Assembly (NCBI RefSeq): GCF_002165135.1
Contig: NZ_NFZQ01000015.1
Span: forward strand, 50,086 to 114,085
DNA from: Pseudomonas sp. SID14000
GTDB lineage: Bacteria; Pseudomonadota; Gammaproteobacteria; Pseudomonadales; Pseudomonadaceae
Direction: 5' to 3'
Length of the DNA stretch: 64,000 nucleotides
The translations under genes and the position numbers were made by a program. Below the pieces are notes generated by a model, which was not told the origin of the DNA, did not search any database, and was given only the letters and a program-made list of their open reading frames with translations. Below are positions 60,268 to 64,000 of the stretch, one piece after another; the first letter of the stretch is position 1; each line of letters starts with the position of its first letter.

Positions 60268-60951
60268 TCACCGCTCATCCTCCTTCCACGGCGCCTGCAG
60301 ATACCGCGTGCGGTTGAAGGTTTCCAGCCACTCCGGGCAAAACACTACCAGCGCACTGATCACCGTGCCGTTGATGAATGCTTCGGGGAACATCATCAGC
60401 CACAGGTAGCCGACAAAATCGCTGAGCCACTCCGGCATGGCGAAGCGCCCGTCCAGCCACAACAGCCCCAGCCCGACCGACAGGCAGGCCAGCACCGTCA
60501 AGGCTGCCGGAAAGAACCCTGAACAGAAGATATACACAAACAGGTTCCGCGGCTGGGCGCGCTCGACCGCTATCGCGCACACCTCGGCAATCAGCACCGG
60601 CAGGCCAACCAGCAACAAACCATTCAACCCCAGCGCCGCGAGGTCCTGGCGCCCCAGCACCAGCAAGCCAAGCTGGGCCATGAACCCACCCAGCACCGCC
60701 AGTGGCCAGTCCAGCAACAGCGTGACCGCCGTCATGCCAATGAAGTGGTACGACACCCCGGTATCGAAATCGCGCCTCACCAGCCACAGCGCAAACAGGC
60801 AAAACACCGTGCCAAACAGCAGATGCTGGCGGCGCCGGTCAGTGAACAGCTCAACCCAGCGCACCCGGCTGACCGCCCAGATCAGCAACGGCACATAACC
60901 CAGCCAGCCAAGCGTAAGGGTGGTGCCGGACAACACCTGCGCGCTGATCAC
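60268..60951 (-). CDS. CbiM-like energy-coupling-factor permease, orphan
   Basis: The 227-aa membrane protein has about six helices (TLGWLGYVPLLIWAVS, GLLLVGLPVLIAEVCAI, FFPAALTVLACLSVGLGLLW, LWLMMFPEAFINGTVISALVVF), the last matching the CbiM/NikM end. Start is GTG (ISAQVLSGTTLT), 9 nt after AAGGGG. Classical CbiM begins Met-His-Ile, and the His coordinates Co/Ni; that residue is absent. No EcfA/T or CbiN/Q genes are adjacent, so the substrate is uncertain. Confidence 0.85.
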   Translation of the reverse strand: MISAQVLSGTTLTLGWLGYVPLLIWAVSRVRWVELFTDRRRQHLLFGTVFCLFALWLVRRDFDTGVSYHFIGMTAVTLLLDWPLAVLGGFMAQLGLLVLGRQDLAALGLNGLLLVGLPVLIAEVCAIAVERAQPRNLFVYIFCSGFFPAALTVLACLSVGLGLLWLDGRFAMPEWLSDFVGYLWLMMFPEAFINGTVISALVVFCPEWLETFNRTRYLQAPWKEDER

Positions 60952-61061
60952 CTGATGAATACCCCTTGCTACCTTGTGGATAAAAACGAGTCTACACCCA
61001 TTCTCCCTTCCCTTCGGCTGCGGTAGGCTGGCACCCCCACTCGATGCAGGAAGCATTGCTC

Positions 61062-61493
61062 ATGCCGGAAGGAATCAACCTCGCCCTGCTGCTGGCAGCA
61101 GCACTCAACGCCATCATCGGCGTGCTTCACCTGGCCATTATCGCTGTCGGGCCGCGCTGGTACCGTTTGTTCGGGGCCGGCGAGCGCATGGCCGTCGCCG
61201 CCGAAAAGGGCCACTGGTACCCGGGGCTGATCACTGCAGCCATCGCCTGCGTGCTGCTGGCCTGGTCGGCCTATGCGCTGTCGGCTGCCGGGGTCATCGG
61301 GCGGCTGCCCTTGCTGCTGCCGGCCATCTGCCTGATCACCTTGGTGTATCTGGTGCGTGGCCTGCTGGGGCCTATATTGCTGGCGGGCACCGGGCGCTCG
61401 CGGCGTTTCATCGTGGTCAGTTCGCTGATCTGCCTGGGGTTTGGCCTGGTGCATCTGCTTGGGGTGGTGGAGCAGTGGCCGGTACTGGGCTGA
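61062..61493 (+). CDS. small inner-membrane protein, four helices
   Basis: The 143-aa protein starts at the ATG after CAGGAAG (MPEGINLALLLAAALNAIIG); an ATG 18 bp upstream is possible. Helices are at about 5-27, 50-73, 77-97 and 112-132. The sequence HWYPGLITAAIACVLLAWSAYALSAAG is typical of a small uncharacterised Pseudomonas membrane family. It is divergent from the CbiM-like gene. Confidence 0.8.
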   Translation: MPEGINLALLLAAALNAIIGVLHLAIIAVGPRWYRLFGAGERMAVAAEKGHWYPGLITAAIACVLLAWSAYALSAAGVIGRLPLLLPAICLITLVYLVRGLLGPILLAGTGRSRRFIVVSSLICLGFGLVHLLGVVEQWPVLG

Positions 61494-61548
61494 TTTCTGC
61501 GCACAAACAGCATCTTATCGTCATCGATTAGCGGCTAAGCTTGTCTGC

Positions 61549-62178
61549 ATGGATGACTCCGACTACCTGCGCCTGCTTACCATCCAGGCCGAACAAGCCA
61601 ATGCCTTTCTCTCCAATGCCCGCAAGTGGGAGCGGGAGCGTTGGGTGTGCCAACGCCTGTTGCAGGGGCTGAACATCCCCTACCGCAGCGAGGACTTCAC
61701 CCCGGCCGGGCAAGAACCGCCGGACGTGCTTTTCCGCGACGCGGCCTTCGAGGTGTTTTTCGTGCTCGACGAGGGCCGGCGCCTCAATGATGAATGGCGT
61801 GAAGAACTGCAGCGCCGGCGCAGTGCGTTTTCCCTGGCGCAACTGGTGCGCCGCGAAGCACGCCCGCGACGCATCAGTGCCACCGAGCTGCTGGGGCGCC
61901 TGGCGCCGACCTTGCGCAAGAAGGCGCACAACTACCGGGAACGCGGGCTGGAGCTGAACGAACTGGACATCATTGCCTTCGCCAGCCTCAAGCGCGAAGT
62001 GCTCGACCTCAACACCCACTTCCCACCGCCCACCGAATACCTGCGCCAGGGCTGGCGCTCGCTGTCGCTAGTCGGGCCGACGTTTGCCCGGGTGCTGTTC
62101 GCCCACCCCGACGCGCCGGATTTCCTGCGCGGCAACCTGGGCCGCAGCATTGTTTTCGACGTGGGCATCAGTCTTTGA
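61549..62178 (+). CDS. DUF1780 protein
   Basis: The 209-aa soluble protein starts MDDSDYLRLLTIQAEQANAF. It has ARKWERERWVCQRLLQGLNIPY and PPDVLFRDAAFEVFFVLDEGRRLNDEW, the DUF1780 signature. The acidic/basic pattern D...E-x-F is reminiscent of a restriction-endonuclease-like fold. The family is Pseudomonas-centred and of unknown role. Confidence 0.85.
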   Translation: MDDSDYLRLLTIQAEQANAFLSNARKWERERWVCQRLLQGLNIPYRSEDFTPAGQEPPDVLFRDAAFEVFFVLDEGRRLNDEWREELQRRRSAFSLAQLVRREARPRRISATELLGRLAPTLRKKAHNYRERGLELNELDIIAFASLKREVLDLNTHFPPPTEYLRQGWRSLSLVGPTFARVLFAHPDAPDFLRGNLGRSIVFDVGISL

Positions 62179-62311
62179 TCCACTGCAGCGAATGTTTGCG
62201 ATGGCGTACACTCGGCGCCAGAGATAGAAAGCATTATCATTTGTTTCAAGCGCTTGCGTGAACGCTGTAGCGTTTACGCAGTCACAAACGTCTACCTGAC
62301 GAGGCCCCACC

Positions 62312-62485
62312 ATGACCAGCCGCCTGAATCCGGAAGATCAGCGTCGTGTCGATGAGTATCTACGAGCCCCCCAGCACCAAGTCGAGCGCAGGCCCTTCCG
62401 GCCGTGGCTGCTCCTTGTGCTGGTGGTGGCCGTGACCATCGGGTTGGGTCTCATCAGCCGCCTGCTCAGTGGACTGGTGCTATGA
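62312..62485 (+). CDS. DUF3094-type small membrane protein (57 aa)
   Basis: This short frame, MTSRLNPEDQRRVDEYLRAP, has a basic linker then one C-terminal helix (WLLLVLVVAVTIGLGLISRLL). That is the DUF3094 layout of an N-terminal cytoplasmic segment and a tail anchor. It lies 84 bp before ndh in the same direction and may be co-expressed with it. Function unknown. Confidence 0.85.
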   Translation: MTSRLNPEDQRRVDEYLRAPQHQVERRPFRPWLLLVLVVAVTIGLGLISRLLSGLVL

Positions 62486-62569
62486 GCTGCTTCGCGCTCG
62501 CCCTCCCCTCGTGCAGTTTGCGGCCGGCCCCCGGGGCCACGAATTCCGTAAACCTTATGAGATATCCCC

Positions 62570-63865
62570 ATGACTCATCGCATCGTGATTGTCGGCGGCG
62601 GCGCCGGCGGCCTGGAACTGGCGACCCGCCTGGGTAAAAGCCTGGGCAAGCGCAAGCAGGCCGAGATCACCCTGGTCGACGCCAACCTCACGCACATCTG
62701 GAAACCGCTGCTGCACGAAGTGGCTGCCGGCTCGCTGAACTCCTCGGAAGACGAACTGAACTACGTGGCCCAGGCCAAGTGGAACCACTTCAACTTCCAG
62801 CTGGGGCGCATGAGCGGCCTGGACCGTGAAGGTAAACAGATTCAACTGGCCGCCACCCTCGATGAAGATGGCCGCGAGCTGCTGCCTGCGCGCACCTTGG
62901 GCTACGACACCCTGGTCATTGCCGTGGGTTCCAACACCAACGACTTCGGCACCCTGGGCGCGGCACAGCACTGCCTGTTCCTCGATACCCGCAAGCAGGC
63001 CGAGCGCTTCCACCAGCAGCTGCTCAACCACTATCTGCGTGCCCATGCCGGTGATGTGGCGAGCGAGAAAATCAGCGTGGCTATCGTCGGCGCCGGCGCC
63101 ACCGGTGTGGAACTGGCAGCCGAGCTGCACCACGCAGCCCACGAACTGGCGGCCTATGGCCTGGACCGCATCCAGCCCAAGGACATGCACATCACCCTTA
63201 TCGAGGCGGGCCCGCGCGTCTTGCCGGCGCTGCCAGAGCGCATCAGCGTGCCGGTGCACAAGACCCTGGAAAAACTCGGGGTGAAGGTGATGACCAACGC
63301 TGCCGTCAGTGAAGTGACCGAGGATGGCCTGAAAACCAAAGACGGTGAAGTGATCCAGGCCAGCCTGAAGGTGTGGGCAGCGGGTATCCGTGCACCGGGT
63401 TTCCTCAAGGACATCGATGGCCTGGAAACCAACCGAATCAACCAGCTGGTGGTGCGCCCTACCCTGCAGACCACTCGCGACGACAATATCTTTGCCTTCG
63501 GTGATTGCGCCGCCTGCCCGCAACCGGGTAGCGACCGCAACGTGCCGCCACGTGCCCAGGCTGCGCACCAGCAGGCTTCGATGCTGGCGCAGAGTTTGAA
63601 GGCGCGGCTGGAGAACAAGGCGCTGCCGACTTATGAGTACAAGGACTACGGTTCGCTGGTGTCGCTGTCGCGCTTCTCGGCGGTGGGCAACCTGATGGGT
63701 AACCTGATGGGCAGCGTGAAGCTGGAGGGCTGGCTGGCGCGGATGTTCTATGTGTCGCTGTACCGGATGCACCAGATGGCGTTGTATGGGTTCTTCCGCA
63801 CGGCGTTGATGATGCTGGGTAGCAAGATTGGCCGGGGTACCGAGCCGCGCCTGAAATTGCACTGA
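62570..63865 (+). CDS. ndh: type II NADH dehydrogenase
   Basis: The 431-aa flavoprotein transfers electrons from NADH to ubiquinone without pumping protons. The FAD site is IVIVGGGAGGLELATRLG, the NADH site VAIVGAGATGVELAAELHH, and the second FAD contact NIFAFGDCAACP. The C-terminal ~100 residues have amphipathic helices (YGFFRTALMMLG) for membrane binding. Its length and context (DUF1780, DUF3094, tRNA-Lys) fit Pseudomonas ndh. Confidence 0.94.
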   Translation: MTHRIVIVGGGAGGLELATRLGKSLGKRKQAEITLVDANLTHIWKPLLHEVAAGSLNSSEDELNYVAQAKWNHFNFQLGRMSGLDREGKQIQLAATLDEDGRELLPARTLGYDTLVIAVGSNTNDFGTLGAAQHCLFLDTRKQAERFHQQLLNHYLRAHAGDVASEKISVAIVGAGATGVELAAELHHAAHELAAYGLDRIQPKDMHITLIEAGPRVLPALPERISVPVHKTLEKLGVKVMTNAAVSEVTEDGLKTKDGEVIQASLKVWAAGIRAPGFLKDIDGLETNRINQLVVRPTLQTTRDDNIFAFGDCAACPQPGSDRNVPPRAQAAHQQASMLAQSLKARLENKALPTYEYKDYGSLVSLSRFSAVGNLMGNLMGSVKLEGWLARMFYVSLYRMHQMALYGFFRTALMMLGSKIGRGTEPRLKLH

Positions 63866-63911
63866 CAGGCACTTGCTCCTACAAGGGGTTGTGTTGCTGT
63901 GCGGAGCAGGC

Positions 63912-63949
63912 AAAAAAAAGGGCATCTCATTGGAGATGCCCTTTTTTTC
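63912..63949. terminator. bidirectional terminator between ndh and tRNA-Lys
   Basis: aaaaaaaagggcatctc-attg-gagatgcccttttttt has A and T runs on both sides, so it serves ndh on the plus strand and the tRNA on the minus strand. Confidence 0.93.
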
Positions 63950-63950
63950 A

Positions 63951-64000
63951 TGGTGGGTCGTGTAGGATTCGAACCTACGACCAATTGGTTAAAAGCCAAC
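63951..64000 (-). tRNA. tRNA-Lys (anticodon TTT), 3' part
   Basis: The reverse complement reads from the anticodon stem GTTGG-CTTTTAA-CCAAT through the T-arm GTAGGTTCGAATCCTAC to the acceptor CGACCC plus ACCA. The 5' half lies beyond the window. Confidence 0.93.

Noticed and set aside
1..64000. CRISPR array or cas genes
   Set aside because: The repeated palindromes are REP elements with irregular spacing; no regularly spaced repeats or Cas proteins are present.

Overview
The window is a high-GC chromosomal segment from a fluorescent pseudomonad, most likely the Pseudomonas putida group. The basis is codon and GC usage, at least fifteen paired REP palindromes of the P. putida type between genes, and a gene order I recognise from that group: proB-obgE-rpmA-rplU-ispB, morA-glyA, pilA/tRNA-Thr/pilC-pilD-coaE-yacG, and ndh/tRNA-Lys. 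No database search was possible, so the species assignment is inference.

Region 1 (1-32.5 kb) is mostly core. It holds a cut-off M15-type peptidase, a secreted protein of unknown function, rimI with an upstream partner, and the condensin operon mksF-mksE-mksB. Next come proB-creA, obgE, rpmA and rplU, then divergent ispB, a PhnA/YjdM zinc-ribbon gene, a small gene behind a Fur box, fklB, a Lon-like protease, several envelope genes, gdhA, ettA, the large GGDEF/EAL regulator morA, and glyA.

Region 2 (32.7-46.3 kb) is an amino-acid metabolism island. It encodes an SBF-type transporter, RidA, an aldehyde dehydrogenase, an ACT-less homoserine dehydrogenase, an Lrp/AsnC regulator, a second threonine synthase-like protein, a LysR regulator, an MmuP-like permease, a PLP-dependent gamma-synthase/lyase, an MmuM-like methyltransferase, a polar amino-acid ABC binding protein with permease but no ATPase, and a malate dehydrogenase. 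The simplest reading is use of plant-derived S-methylmethionine and homoserine, feeding methionine, 2-oxobutyrate and aspartate pools.

Region 3 (46.3-56.5 kb) is an accessory hot spot between mdh and tRNA-Thr, lower in GC and almost free of REPs. It carries (a) a tightly coupled three-gene operon of a winged-helix protein, an AbiEii/MenT-like nucleotidyltransferase and a PP2C-like phosphatase, behind a nested palindromic operator. It also carries (b) a LysR/MFS pair between two copies of a small-gene locus, one copy broken by a stop codon; (c) a GFA-family protein; (d) an orphan type VI secretion set of Hcp, a glycine-zipper effector and a membrane immunity protein, enclosed by ~183-bp direct repeats; and (e) an internally deleted IS5-family element. 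The three-gene operon is the best candidate for an undescribed system. I read it as a toxin-antitoxin or defence module whose nucleotidyltransferase may be controlled by dephosphorylation.

Region 4 (56.4-64 kb) returns to core. It has tRNA-Thr(CGT), a type IV pilin, pilC, pilD, coaE and yacG (with no pilB between pilA and pilC), an orphan CbiM-like permease, small membrane proteins, DUF1780 and DUF3094 proteins, a type II NADH dehydrogenase, and the 3' part of tRNA-Lys(TTT) at the window edge.
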